Source: Cantharellus purpuraceus
Lineage: Eukaryota; Basidiomycota; Agaricomycetes; Cantharellales; Hydnaceae
Direction of reading: 5' to 3'
Assembly (NCBI GenBank): GCA_025174535.1
Contig: JALBUN010000005.1
Span: forward strand, 620,001-684,000
DNA: 64,000 nucleotides
Shown here: one piece after another, positions 11,168 to 22,349 of the stretch
Numbering within the stretch: position 1 is the stretch's first letter
Layout: each line of letters begins with the position of its first letter
Translations under genes and position numbers: made by a program
Notes under the pieces: generated by a model
The model's database searches: none
Told to the model about the DNA's origin: nothing
Seen by the model: the letters and a program-made list of their open reading frames with translations, nothing else

Positions 11168-12151
11168 ATGATCAGAACTATACTTCTGTTTGCACTCTTC
11201 TTTCTCTCAACCTCCTACGCTGCGGTAAACGGACCTGTCATTAATACCGACTTCCCAGACCCATCCATTTTACAGGTGGGGGGTACGAGGTAAAGCGCCT
11301 TTGATCCCTTCTATAGCGAGCATCAATAACTGGGAAACTTTACCAGTTATGCATTTTCCACGAACTCGGGTGGGAAGAACATACAAGTTGCGACCTCCCC
11401 AGATGGACAGACTTGGACCCTCACAGACATAGATGCGCTTCCAACAATCGGTAGTTGGGCCACTCCTGGCAAGACATGGGCTCCTGATGTGATCGATCGC
11501 GGGGACGGCACGTTTGTCATGTACTACACTGCGCATAGCATATCTCCAGACACCCAGTGCGTGGGTATAGCGACTGCCACTAGTCCTACTGGGCCCTATA
11601 TTCCCCAAGACACACCATTCGCTTGTCCAGCGAGCGAAGGAGGTGCCATAGATCCAGCGGGGTTTATCGATGATGACGGCACACGATGGGTAGTATATAA
11701 GGTCGACGGTAGCTCATTAGGCGGGGGCGGGCCTTGTGGGAACGCTGACGGTTCCCATTCAACTCCCATTATGCTTCAGAAGTTCGCCAGCGATGCTATT
11801 ACTCCCGTGGGCGACCCTGTCACTATTCTTGACCGTGGTGTCGCCGATGGCCCACTCATTGAGGCTCCAAGTCTCATCAAGAGAGACGGAACATATGTTG
11901 TGTTCTTCTCGTCAAACTGTTTCAACACAGACCTATATGATATCAGCTATGCGACAGCGTCTTCCATAACTGGACCGTATGCGAAGGCAGCTGCCCCGCT
12001 GCTAGTTACTGGCAATGATGGTTTGACAGCACCAGGAGGTGCCGATGCTATACCTGGTGGCTCGATGATAGTCTTTCATGCAAATATCGCAGCAGGACGC
12101 GGGATGTTCACAGCATCTTTAACATGGAATGGTAATGTCGCTTCAACGTAA
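11168..12151 (+). CDS. Secreted glycoside hydrolase family 43
   Basis: Exons 11168-11289 and 11347-12151 give 308 aa. A signal peptide is evident (MIRTILLFALFFLSTSYA). The five-bladed beta-propeller catalytic residues of GH43 are visible: general base Asp in DFPDPS, pKa-modulating Asp in TWAPDV and general acid Glu in PLIEAPSL. The length suits a single-domain enzyme without a carbohydrate-binding module. GH43 members act on arabinan, arabinoxylan or xylan side chains (arabinofuranosidase, exo-arabinanase, xylosidase); the sequence alone does not settle specificity. It probably acts outside the cell on plant cell walls, along with the pectinesterase at 50-52 kb. Confidence 0.92.
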
Positions 12152-12705
12152 TTTCTGGAGGGGGGCTGTATTTATCGAGGAATAAGCTGGTGCACGGGGA
12201 ACATAGGGGGATGATTCGGTTGCTTGTTGCTTAGTTCATGCTTCATTTTCACTCGATCCTCGCCCATAATCAATATCTTAGGCGAAGAGACTGAGAAATA
12301 TATTTATATTATTAGTGCGTAACGTTACTTTGATTATTGATTATATGAACACGCATACACATATTTACAATGATACCAAGGTAAAGTATACACATCCTAC
12401 ATCTGTAACCACACAGCAGACGCACTCCTCGATTAATTATATTTGCTAATGATTATTAGTAACAGAATTCTGTCCCTGATTTTCAATTCGGGTTTCTCAC
12501 CCAATCTGAGCGGTCTGTGCGCTCGGAGTGTGTATACATGCGAGGCGCCAGTGCCTGCATTCCGGAATCTTTGTTGATGTCATAGCCATGCAAGATGCTC
12601 GAATTCAAAATATTTTGATCACATGCACAAAAGGGCTAACCCTCAAAAGCTTGTATGCCTCTGAGTCTTCTTGTACTGGAGTAATACACATCCAAACACC
12701 ATCGT
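12152..12705. other. AT-rich intergenic region
   Basis: Holds the 3' flanks of two convergent genes. No coding exon or repeat is supportable. Confidence 0.5.
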
Positions 12706-14456
12706 TTAACCATTAACCTTGAACGCGCGTTGGTCCTCCAAGAATTTCACGGCAGTATGGAAATCCTCATCGAGATTGTGGCGCCAGACAAACTCCCAAA
12801 TGCCCTGTAAGTCTTTCTGAACTCCCTCTAGAGTGGGTCCACTCGGTCCGGCGTACTGATAGATTTCACCGCTAGCATAGCTAGCCCTGAGTACCCTGTT
12901 GGCGCGAGGACGGCGTATCATGTCATAAGTCTCCAGTACAATCTAGGAAGCAGACAAGTTGAATTCGGCAGTAGGTCACGCAATTAATGTAGGCATACCT
13001 CTATGTTAGACATATTTGTAGAAGGGTGAGTGAGCAGCCGTGTAAGAAGAAGGGCATCCTCTATTGCTTGCCCGGCTCCAGCCCCTAGATGAGGAAGCAT
13101 ACTGTGTGCCTGTTAGGTAGTCGATCGTGAACATCCTCGAAGCTTGTGATGGAATGGATTAGGTATCTTACCGCGTCTCCTAGAAGAGCTACCCTACCTC
13201 GCACGTACGAGGTTAGAGGTGGATCAAGTGCATGTAGGAACCACTTGTTCGGTTTCTTTATATTCTAGACGTATTGGCTGTTGGTCAGCCCTCATCCTAT
13301 AATCTTCGACAGGAAGAGCTACCGCCAGCAGATTCAAGACCTTAGGCCCCCAGCCCACGAAGTGCTCAAGCAATTCGGCTTGCGTTGCTTGAATTGCCCA
13401 CGGCTCCCCTGTCCCAGGTGCCTGTTCTTCGACGGGTCTGCTGCGATCCGTGCAAAAAGCAACAATGTTGGTCTACACAACAAATAAAATTGGTCCTGAC
13501 AAAACAGACAGGAATGATATCCAGAGGGATTTACAGTGTGCCTTCGTTGGAGTGGGAAGCAGATGATGTGCTATATAAGAATGTGATGTCAGTTTCGAGC
13601 AGAGAATTGTCTTGTTGAACTTGCACTGTCAGGACCTATGTAGGAGATTGGCCGCCGACGGACTTGTTCACCCAGAGCGGCAACGGCATCTTCCTCAGAT
13701 ATGAGGCTGCGATATGCTACCGTCCTTGTAAACTTGGCGTCGACGTTCTTGCCTACAACACTGGTTCGCACCACACTCCTGATACCATCACACCCAATGA
13801 CAATGTCTGATGTACACGTCGTACCGTCTGAAAACGAGACCAAGACTCCATTTTGTTCAGATTGGACGACTGAGATGCACTTCTTATTGAAGTGTGTGAT
13901 ATCAGAGGGGAGAAGTTTGGCAAGTGCGTCCAAGAATTGTGCCCTGTGTACACCTATTGCTAAGTCTGTATCCAGACTTGGATACTAGTAAGAGCACGAC
14001 TTGTCAGAGCGTTCTCAAACTGCGGGAGATTACCATTATTTACGAACATCATAAACTATTTCATGACCTGGAAGCCCGGATACGAATAATAGGGCTCTTC
14101 GTGCCAGTGGTTCTTCAACTCTCGCAAGTATGTCGTCCAAAATACCGAGGCCACGCAATGCGCGTACAGCATTGGGACCTGATTCAGAGAGGGATCAGTA
14201 AACAAATGCTTACGCACATGTTATTCTATCCGAGAAAGCCACGCACCTACTCCAACCCCTGCACCAATCTCCGAGAACTGAGGCTGATTGTCATGAATTA
14301 GTACCACACAATGCTGGTGCTTAACGATTCGGTCACCGCTTGTTCATATATGTCGACCTTGATACCACCACGGACAAGGCCAACAGCTAAAGCCAACCCA
14401 CCCATGCCGCCTCCAATCACTGCTATCTTGAACTCCTTTGTTTGTTCAGACTGCAT
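12706..14456 (-). CDS. FAD-dependent monooxygenase (salicylate hydroxylase-like), possibly frameshifted
   Basis: Start at 14456; about eight exons. The FAD Rossmann motif GGGMGGLALA follows EFKIAVI, then IGAGVGVGPNAVRAL, DIVIGCDGIRSVVR (the DG motif), GRVALLGDAAHSMLPHLGAGAGQAIEDA (the GD motif) and a normal C-terminus. This is the group A flavoprotein hydroxylase architecture (NAD(P)H-dependent aromatic hydroxylation). The phases do not match at the exon near 13560-13590: the clear intron there joins GAC A to CA CAT, whereas the family-like reading (HIICFPLQRR) and the next exon need another frame. The gene may be a pseudogene, use an unusual splice, or contain a sequence error. Substrate unknown. 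Confidence 0.75.
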
Positions 14457-17400
14457 TTTGCGGTTTCGAGTTGTCGAAGGTCACCACGACTCGGACTGGA
14501 GCAGCAGAGCCACTGGAGTCGAGAGCGATCGTGGCAGCAGCAGGTGTAAATCTCTCTGAATAAGACCCGTCTCCATGTATCATCTTGATTCTCATCCATA
14601 TTTAAGCGTAATTACCCGGGCCTTTGGAAGATGCCCAGGGAGGCAACAAGGGTCCCAGCACCTACAAACGGCACGTGCGGCCTAAAATTCGGCACAGGCG
14701 CTCGCTCAAAACGCGTCCACAATGCGTCAATAGTGTGGCACGGCCCGTCTTATCGCACGTACGTAGCGTCAAACCGTCAAGACGCCAAATTTCAAAGGAT
14801 AGACGTGCTAGAAGAACGATTAGGTTGCTCTGTAGGGTTCCGCTGAGAATATGTCGCTCATTTCATAATGAAAGAAAGCGACGAATACTGGTCAAGATAC
14901 CGACTACCATCAGAGTGTACTATTTCAGTAATGCCCGAGGCAATTTTCCCAATTTGGCCATACTTAGTACTCAGTATGTAAAGGTGCAGACTGAATATCA
15001 ATTGACCTCTGGCACCTACAGATGTTGCGTGAAGGTAGTCCTCAATATTTAACGTCAACTTGTGGTTTTGGTGCAGATTTAACACTCTATGTAGTCTGTG
15101 GCTCCATGGGCTAGTTATCATGTATCATTCCTGGCGTGTGCGAGCCATAGCGTCGTTCGACCCGTGAGGCCAGCCAAACTGATAGCACGTCATAATGCTA
15201 CGCCCTGGAGAGACAATGGTCTCAGTAAATTGCCCGCCTCAAGCTCGTTCCTCCAGCCAACTTCACAATCAGCCATGCCGTTTTCTGGGAGGATAAAGTT
15301 GCTGAGAGTGACATATCATAAATGAATAATTGCGCATGGAATTATTCTCTGCTAGTAGCTGGGTTTGCTGGAATGGGACATCCTCCGCGCCTCCCCCTTA
15401 GGGTCAGTTTCTCAGACAGCTGCTTCGGAATCGTCGCTAGTCAGGGGGTGAGGTCTGGCTCGCTCCAATGGCCCGGCTTGAGAATACGTCTTGCACATAG
15501 GGGTCAGCATCCGTCCAGGCCGGGGTACATGTCACCTTATGTCCTCACCTCGCATTGTCATGTAGTCGTTGCTGGTTACGAGCGAGAATGAATCCCCCCC
15601 CGGTGGGTGTACTTGCCATGTTCTGAGGTTCGCCAGATGATCATGACACAGGTAGCTGTCGCATTTCTCGCTAAAATCGATTGCCCTGGGCTTTCCAGTC
15701 GCCCATTCATCAATGCAGCTTTTAATATAGGCTCTGGGTCAGATATTCGAAATAGTCCTCGGCACGCACCGCAGTCAATACGAGAGCAATGGTAGAGATC
15801 AGGATTAGGTCAAAGTAGATATGAAATGTGACATCGTCGGCTGTCGGTAGAAATAGCTGATGGCGTAGCTAATGATGGGGTCCTCAAGCTGCCCCTTACG
15901 GGACATTGGATCCTGTACTCGTCAAGGGAGCAGATGACATGGAACCAGAGTTCATCCACGTACCTTATAGACGCAAGCGTTATTCGCTTTGAGCGAGTTG
16001 ATCAGTTGTATAGTCGTGTTTTCGCCAGCGGGAGAGTCGCTAGCCACAAAGCCATAGAGTGGCGTTACAAACGATCGAAAGACACGCTTGAGCTCTCTGA
16101 ACAGCTGGTTGCTTCATTGGTTGATCTAGCATGATCGCGTTGGTGGCACGCGCGTTAGCGTGAACCGCTGCATTACAAGGCCATTCTTCACGCGCCACTT
16201 GGTAGACGTCAGATATCCCTATTAGCATCGTCCCATCCTCGTGACACGCAAGCTCTCAGACATCGCGAACGAGGCAATATTGTTCCGGCTTGTTCGGAAA
16301 TGCATTTTCAATAGAGATAAGCACCCTAAAGTATTTCCAGGAGCGCACGGTGGTGGATAGCGATTCCGCATTGTGATGGCAGGGATTTGGGTTTTAATAT
16401 GGCTGGTCGAAAAAGTCTGATCGGTCTTGGCAATCTTCCGAACCTTGGAGGCTGGAGGTGTCTCCGGTTCTCCTTCATCAGAGGGTGATACAGAACGAGC
16501 ACAGCGGCTGCGAATACTGGGCCAGACCTTGTCACTGTCGCAAATCACGCGCTTGGCTGATGTATGCCGGGTTCGAGACGGGAGTCCTGGGTAGTAGTGT
16601 GTGTGTCTGCGTTGGAGGGACAGATGAATGCCAAGAGGCAGCATCGGTGGGTGTTTTGAATGATGATGTCGCTTATAATATATTCACTGCCATGGAATCA
16701 GCGTGGTGGTAGCCTAGCTGTGTACAACTGCAACACTTGCATACGTGATGAGAAGGAACGAATCTGGGTGGATCCCGAGTCTTCTGGAGTTCACGCTGGA
16801 GAACCAGTCTCTCTAAGCGAGCGTGATAGACTTCACGACAAGCAGGTCCGAGTGTAGTATGTGTTCTCAGACCCTGTGGCAGTGAAGACACAGGTGTTAT
16901 GAGTACGAGCATCTCGGAGTGGTTGCTGTAAGGTAGACTTGGAATCATGTCTGCACTACGGCCTTGGTCATGAACCAAATTGCAATTGACCTCACCGAGC
17001 AATGCTGGTTGTTTGCTGCTTTTTGTTCATCCACAAGCACCGGCAGCAGTTCGCTGCCGACCCTCGCCATATATTCGGCTCACCTTTCGCGTCACACGCG
17101 GCGTTGCGCCCAAAATGATGAACTTAGGAATATGTTGGTGAGTGAACACGCCGAGTCCACGGCCTGACCTCGACGCCATCTGTCTCTAAGAATGTCCGTC
17201 TCCGAGCTGGGCGTCATGTATTTGACAAAGTGAAGGAGTTCGGAGCTCGCTATCAAAGGCTTTATCGACTGATCTCTAGTAGGCACATATACTTTACAGG
17301 CAGGCAAGCTGAAGGGTTTGACAAGAACCATAGCCACGGCGCGACAGCAAAGATAGCATGGGCCTAGAGGGGACCGTCCGGAAAGACCGGCTATTCATCC

Positions 17401-17661
17401 CAAAGATGAATTCGATGCCCACGTAGACGCGTATGGAGCACAGCTGGAGCAGCACTCTGACGCTGCAGAAGACCCTGGTGACGAGGCAGGCGGAATTAGC
17501 GACATGGGACACTGTCCTCCATCCGTTTCAAGTGGCTGCGCCTCCATTTTGATCTCGCGACACTCGACGAGTCGTCATATCCACCTTAACACATCCCTAC
17601 CACTTCGCCATGGCAGAGGAAAAATCATTACAGCACACAGCAAGTCGCGGCAAACGGGCCT
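14457..17661. other. Long gene-poor stretch
   Basis: About 3.2 kb. Many short open frames exist on both strands (up to about 140 codons near 14.6 and 16.2-16.6 kb), but none shows a recognisable domain or a consistent splice chain. It probably consists of decayed genes and transposon relics. Confidence 0.5.
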
Positions 17662-19220
17662 CTATTTAGATACAGATCCAAGATAGTCTGAACCAGAAAA
17701 TTGATCTACCCAGTCTCTCACTTTAACATTGGAAAAGTCCTCTTTCATGCTCCCGTCCCAAACCTGTTCAGGGTCCTGAAGCATCGGCTTTGACAGCTTT
17801 ACGAATTTGGCCTTGACGTGAGTAATGGTATCCTTCCTCCATGGGTGTCCTACAGGCCACTCTACCAAAACCTCATCAAGGATGGAACCATCTTGCATTG
17901 TGACGGTCAAGCTGCTGGCACCCTTCCTCGCATTGAGATCATGATAATCCCGAGTCATCTGGGGGTCCTCTTCCATCGTCATTTTATTCCGCAATTCGTC
18001 CACGCGAGGGTCATTAGCCCAGGCGGAGTCATCATGATAGTCGTGTGCCTCCGGCCAGTCACCTTTAAGCAAGGTGATGGCAACCATGTACCTCATGCAG
18101 TGGTCACGGTCGGCAGAGTTGTGCAGTGGACCTGTCTTATCGATGATGGCCATCGCCGCTTCCTGCGTCCTGATCCGGATGGTGCGAATCGCATGTAATC
18201 GGCCATGCAACTGCCCCGAAAGGCTCAGCGCGGCCTCGACCGCAGCTATCCCGTGACCTTCAGCCGCGACGAGTTTGAAAAAGTGGTTCTCCACCACCAT
18301 GCTGGAGAATGGGACGGGAAGCGAGAATGTGTTGCTGCCGAAGCATACGTCGTAAAAGCCCCATCGAGGGGCTGTGAGAACGGTCGGGAATCCTGGTTGT
18401 CCCGATTTGGTCATGAGAACGAGGTGGACTGCAGCCATGCATGCGGCTCCTCCGGCCCACCCTTTCCTGGGGCTTGTTGGTGTTCAGCTTGAAACACATG
18501 TGCACTGTGACGCGTCGAGAGATACTGACCTGGTGTTGGGTGATTGACGGTATATTCGCAATGGATGTCCGTCAGCGAATGCCTGGCTGATAGCGTCGTT
18601 TGTTTGAGATCGTGTGAGACCTATGAGTTTTGATAGCACGGCGGTGGAGGCTATTTTAACGAGAAGGACATGGTCAAGCCCAACCTTATTGAAGGCATTG
18701 TTGATCTGGCGCGGTGATCATCCTTCCATTATACCATGGAATCAATGGGGTACCAAGTATTCACCTGAAAGCAGCCTTGAATCTCATATGCTTTGATAAT
18801 TGACTCCAAGACTCTGTCCATTGTCATGGTGTCATCCCCACTTCGGCTGAGCCAGTCAGCTATAGGGAGGATGGCCCCGATGTTATCTGATGGGTGGCCC
18901 CATTCTGCGCCTGGGAATGCATCGCTATGATCAAGATATCTGATAAGGGTACCCAGATCAAAGGCGGCTTTGAGGGGATCTAGTGTGTAGGGTGTGCCGG
19001 GGAGTGGGAATCCGTTGGGCACGATGGTCCCTTTGACAAGCGGACCAATGAATGCTGTGCATGCTGGGACGCCCTCGATGGCGCAGGCCATGGAGTCGAG
19101 CAAAGCTACCCGGGCACGCGTCCAAGCCAATTGCGACGATACTTCAAAGTCGAAGACATAGTCTGTTATGGACTGTATGACGTGGTCATAGGCTGGGCGG
19201 GAGTTATCGTTGGGACCCAT
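17662..19220 (-). CDS. prpD: MmgE/PrpD family protein, probable 2-methylcitrate dehydratase
   Basis: Three exons: the first from ATG 19220 to a donor at about 18764, the second about 18532-18695, the third from about 18464 to 17662. They join in phase, about 480 aa, the usual family length. Diagnostic segments are [32 protein letters not shown] (the AEWGHPSDN core of fungal 2-methylcitrate dehydratases), [30 protein letters not shown] and ISYA-like C-terminal dimer region. The expected reaction is 2-methylcitrate to 2-methyl-cis-aconitate in propionyl-CoA detoxification. The same fold also makes cis-aconitate decarboxylase (itaconate), so the exact reaction is inferred. No mitochondrial presequence is obvious. 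No citrate-carrier or methylcitrate-synthase neighbour is present. Confidence 0.88.
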
Positions 19221-19718
19221 AGGAAGGTCGTTTCGTCAACCCCTCTGCATTATACCGCGGTCTGGCGACCCGTGCTGTCGCGCATACCTCGAGAAGATAT
19301 AGGTATATCCCGTTGTGTATCGCAGTATTAGGGATCATATCTGCACAAGGACATTGGGAAACCTTGATTGAGAATCCGGGGCAACGTGCCCGGGCCAACG
19401 TACCGCTGTTGATAAAAGTAAATCATATACTAGTTGAAGAGGCGCCTAGAGGGAGACGCTAAACTCGTACGCTAGCTGCTTGTACCTTGCGCCGCGACCG
19501 TGGAGACCTTAGGGCGTATAGTCAACTTTGCCCAAAGCGGAGCAACGGTCCGGGCCTGGACCGCCGAATGCAAGCCGAACGGCGACTTGCGATGGACAGC
19601 CAGTGTTCGTGAGGCCCTCCTGGCCAAACCCACTTTCCTATATGTTGAGGCAACAGCGCTAGTAAGCTAGAACGCACGTGACTCACACCAGCTATACAGG
19701 CGTGACTGACTCATGTAA

Positions 19719-19749
19719 CACCTCAGTGTTCTTACCAGACACTGAGGTG
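19719..19749. repeat. Perfect 11-bp inverted repeat (hairpin)
   Basis: CACCTCAGTGT at 19719-19729 and its exact reverse complement ACACTGAGGTG at 19739-19749 enclose a 9-nt loop. It lies inside the putative transposon at 19511-20054. Confidence 0.75.
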
Positions 19750-19840
19750 AGCATCCGTTCTCAATTCGTTTCGCATTCACTTACAGTAGCATAGTATCTC
19801 CATAGCCGCGTGATTACTCCTACACTAGAACGCTCCACTA

Positions 19841-20021
19841 GTATTTGTTACCCATAATTATTGGCTCCGGCGTATGCCGGGGAGAATAATAGTAAAGAAC
19901 GCGTCCACCCTTACCCACAACACACCGCGTCACCTCACATGGCTGCCATCCCGCCTGAGCTGTGAATGATTGGTGGCCATGGCGCTTGTATTATTAATCA
20001 ATATTGGAAACAAATACTCTC
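19841..20021. mobile_element. TA-flanked MITE, internally deleted copy
   Basis: Begins GTATTTGTTACCC and ends GGAAACAAATACTCTC, with TA on both sides (19839-19840 and 20022-20023). Its interior matches, in opposite orientation, long blocks of the 439-bp copy at 52218-52656, including CCGGCGTATGCCGG, CCACAACACACCGCGT and ATGGCTGCCATCCCGCCTGA. It is therefore a deletion derivative of the same family. The left terminus lacks the outermost GAGA. Confidence 0.8.
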
Positions 20022-20180
20022 TACTACAGCGTAAGCTGGTTCCATATACGCCCTATGTAGGCTCAGTGTTGTTAGCCGGGTTATATTAGCATCACTGAAA
20101 CGACTGTCTCCGACCCAGGGCTGGAGGGGTGAAAGGGTCAAAACTACTAGTTTCGATGGATAATATCGACAGTAATGGTC

Positions 20181-20341
20181 TAGTCGGTTAGATCCAGGAG
20201 ACGACGAGCCTTCCTAGCCACTCCTGAGGATTCACCTGGGACGGTAACCATAATGCTTCTTCCCCTAGTCGGTTAAGACGACGAGCCTTCCTAGCCTCTC
20301 CTGAGGATTCGCCTGGGACGGTAACTATAATGCTTCTTCCC
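20181..20341. repeat. Direct tandem duplication of about 80 bp
   Basis: Copy 1 (20181-20263) and copy 2 (20266-20341) both run from TAGTCGGTTA to TAATGCTTCTTCCC, sharing GACGACGAGCCTTCCTAGCC and GGGACGGTAA; copy 2 lacks about 8 bp. It lies about 320 bp upstream of the EOS1 start. Confidence 0.85.
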
Positions 20342-20664
20342 TGTGTCGCAAAACAACTTTACGTCCGAGGGTGGGAGGCTTCCCAGCTGTCATTCCAGCT
20401 GCTTCTTTGGCTGTGGCCCATTTCTACGCGTTGCCTTCCACGATGTAACTTGTCTGCGGTGGTGGTGGTGGAAGAGGAGCAAAAGAAACGGATCCACCCA
20501 AAATGATCACCAAGTTGCCCAATTGAGCATTAGCCACTGATGCGGGTTAGTCATCCGAGTTTTGGCGCACGGTGGTGGTAGCTTGGGCCGCGACGGTGGA
20601 GGCATTCAGGCTCGGATGAACAGTCAAGTCCACATTCCTTGGTCCAACTTGCACCACGGCCAGG

Positions 20665-21823
20665 ATGAGCTTGCCCCCACGCAGACGCTCCCCGCCATCC
20701 TCAAGCAGACCAGGTCGTTCCCCACACGTTGCCCACGACAGACACCTCTCCACTCCTCTCACTTCCTTTCCGTTCGAGAATGCACCCCACAGCATCACCG
20801 GCGCTGTCTTCACGCCATCTTCTCCGCCCGTCATAACGTCGCGCCTGAGAACGGCGTCGTCCTCGTCCCAGCTGGACACCCACGGGGCGTTTGAACACGA
20901 CAGGATGAACGAGGACGGCGGTGTCCTGTATGCCGTGGGCGTCGGCTCGGACAAACGCAACGGCCACGGCTTTGGGCTAAAGTCTCGCATCGGTCCATGT
21001 CCGTCCAAACAGAGGCAGGAGAAGCCCATCTCGACAGGCCCCCAAAAAGGGGCGGGCGAGACCGAGACGGAGCTGGACGAGCCGGTGCGCCACGCTCCCA
21101 TTGGATTGTGCATAGGGTCACTGATGTGTACACATGCGTAGCCCAGCCATCTCCCTACCTTCCGAAAAATACCCACGCCGCCACCTTTGACGCCTCCAAC
21201 GCCCCTAGCACGCGTGACGCCCTTGCTTTTCCAGATATTCCGCCTGCTGTCGGTCGTTCCCGCTGTTGCCGGGGCTTGCTACCATCTGCTCAACATGTGC
21301 CAGCCTCGGCACACGCATTCACGATTGGATCATCTCGTTTGCGTGTTTTGGGTGCGGTTTCGTCGTGTGTTTTCGCGTGTTCTTTGCTGACATGGGTCTA
21401 CAGGCCCTGCTCACGGCACATCAGTGCCTCAGGCTCACCACCGGTCTCCTCACGCGCTGGAAGACTTTTTATCCACCCCTGCCCACCCTCATCCGGCTCC
21501 TTGCTCTCCAAGCCATCTGTTGGCCCGCCACCCAGTACACGCTGGTGCTGTTCAACCACGAGCGCCGTCCCGTCATCTGCTGGGCCATCATTGGCAGCAC
21601 AACCTGTGTCAGCAGGTCCATCCAGATTTGGGTGACAAGCAACCTGTGGGGGCCGAGCAACCATCGCGTCGATGGCAATGGTCCCGACGCTGCCGGCATC
21701 CAGTGGGGCCCCCGCAGGTGGGACTGGACCGAGGTGGGGATATCGTGTGCTTTTCCGATGGGTGTGGTCTATTTCGTTATGGCCTGGGCAGAAGCATTGC
21801 GGAGGGAGCTGAGCGGTTGCTGA
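20665..21823 (+). CDS. EOS1: EOS1-family N-glycosylation / ER membrane protein
   Basis: Exons 20665-21084, 21142-21351 and 21404-21823 each have lengths divisible by three and join to 349 aa. The first 150 residues are hydrophilic and Ser/Pro-rich. After that come several membrane segments: LLFQIFRLLSVVPAVAGACY, ALLTAHQCLRLTTGLLTRW, LPTLIRLLALQAICWPAT, RRPVICWAIIGSTTC and a C-terminal one. SRSIQIWVTSNLW and the WDW motif match the EOS1 family. Yeast Eos1 is an ER protein linked to N-glycosylation and oxidative-stress tolerance; the function here is inferred. The strong antisense open frame over exon 1 is a compositional shadow. Confidence 0.87.
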
Positions 21824-22349
21824 TCCCTAGTTTGCTCTGATGTTTACTCTTTTTCTGTCAGATCGACTGAAAGGCTTATCCGGCTACATAGGTCGTGAAC
21901 CCAATGCTGTCGCTTCCTTAGACGGAAGGACAGTATCTTTATAATTATCTGTTATCCGTATGCACTCATGGTTCGTCTCTCCTAGTTCAGTTACCCGTGT
22001 TCTCCGACATCAGAAATGCATTTGCGACTCTTCTTTTTCTCCCAAATTTGGTGGCGGTTGAGCCTCATCTCGCTGACCTGCAAACGATTGACAGTCCATC
22101 TCATTGGGCGTCATAGCCTCGTCAATGCTCCTCTGGAGGCTACGTATATGTGTTGTCTCCCACCAAGTCTAATCTACCAATGACGGTATTATACATGGGC
22201 AGGGGGACCAATCACTTTATCCCCTCCCAAGCGGGGTAGCCCCTCAGCCATGCACGCAAGGTAAAAAGTTTAAAACGGTGGAGACAGTGACTAGCGCGAC
22301 AGCAAGACAATACACATGTAGAGACGTAGGAATGACACAATATACATGG
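21824..22349. other. Convergent intergenic region
   Basis: Contains the 3' flanks of EOS1 and PRP46. A CT/TTTTTC-rich stretch occurs near 22030. Nothing coding is seen. Confidence 0.5.

Larger units (their letters stand above)
19511..20054. mobile_element. Larger AGGGCGTATA-ended element containing a nested MITE
   Basis: Left end AGGGCGTATAGTCAAC, right end GGTTCCATATACGCCCT, matching the termini of the element at 10751-10955. A different TA-flanked MITE (19841-20021) lies inside near the right end. Removing it leaves about 360 bp. The left terminus matches only over the first 10-12 bases, so membership is less secure. Confidence 0.5.

Noticed and set aside
14624..15121. Plus-strand frame of 142 codons
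   Set aside because: Arg-rich, no recognisable family, no exon partners, in a region that looks decayed.
16222..16644. Minus-strand frame of 140 codons with a Ser/Pro/Lys-rich segment
   Set aside because: Could be a relic of a regulatory protein but no domain or splice chain supports a gene.
20547..21176. Long minus-strand open frame opposite EOS1 exon 1
   Set aside because: No domain, high GC, and the plus strand gives an exactly phased three-exon gene; the antisense frame is a compositional shadow.
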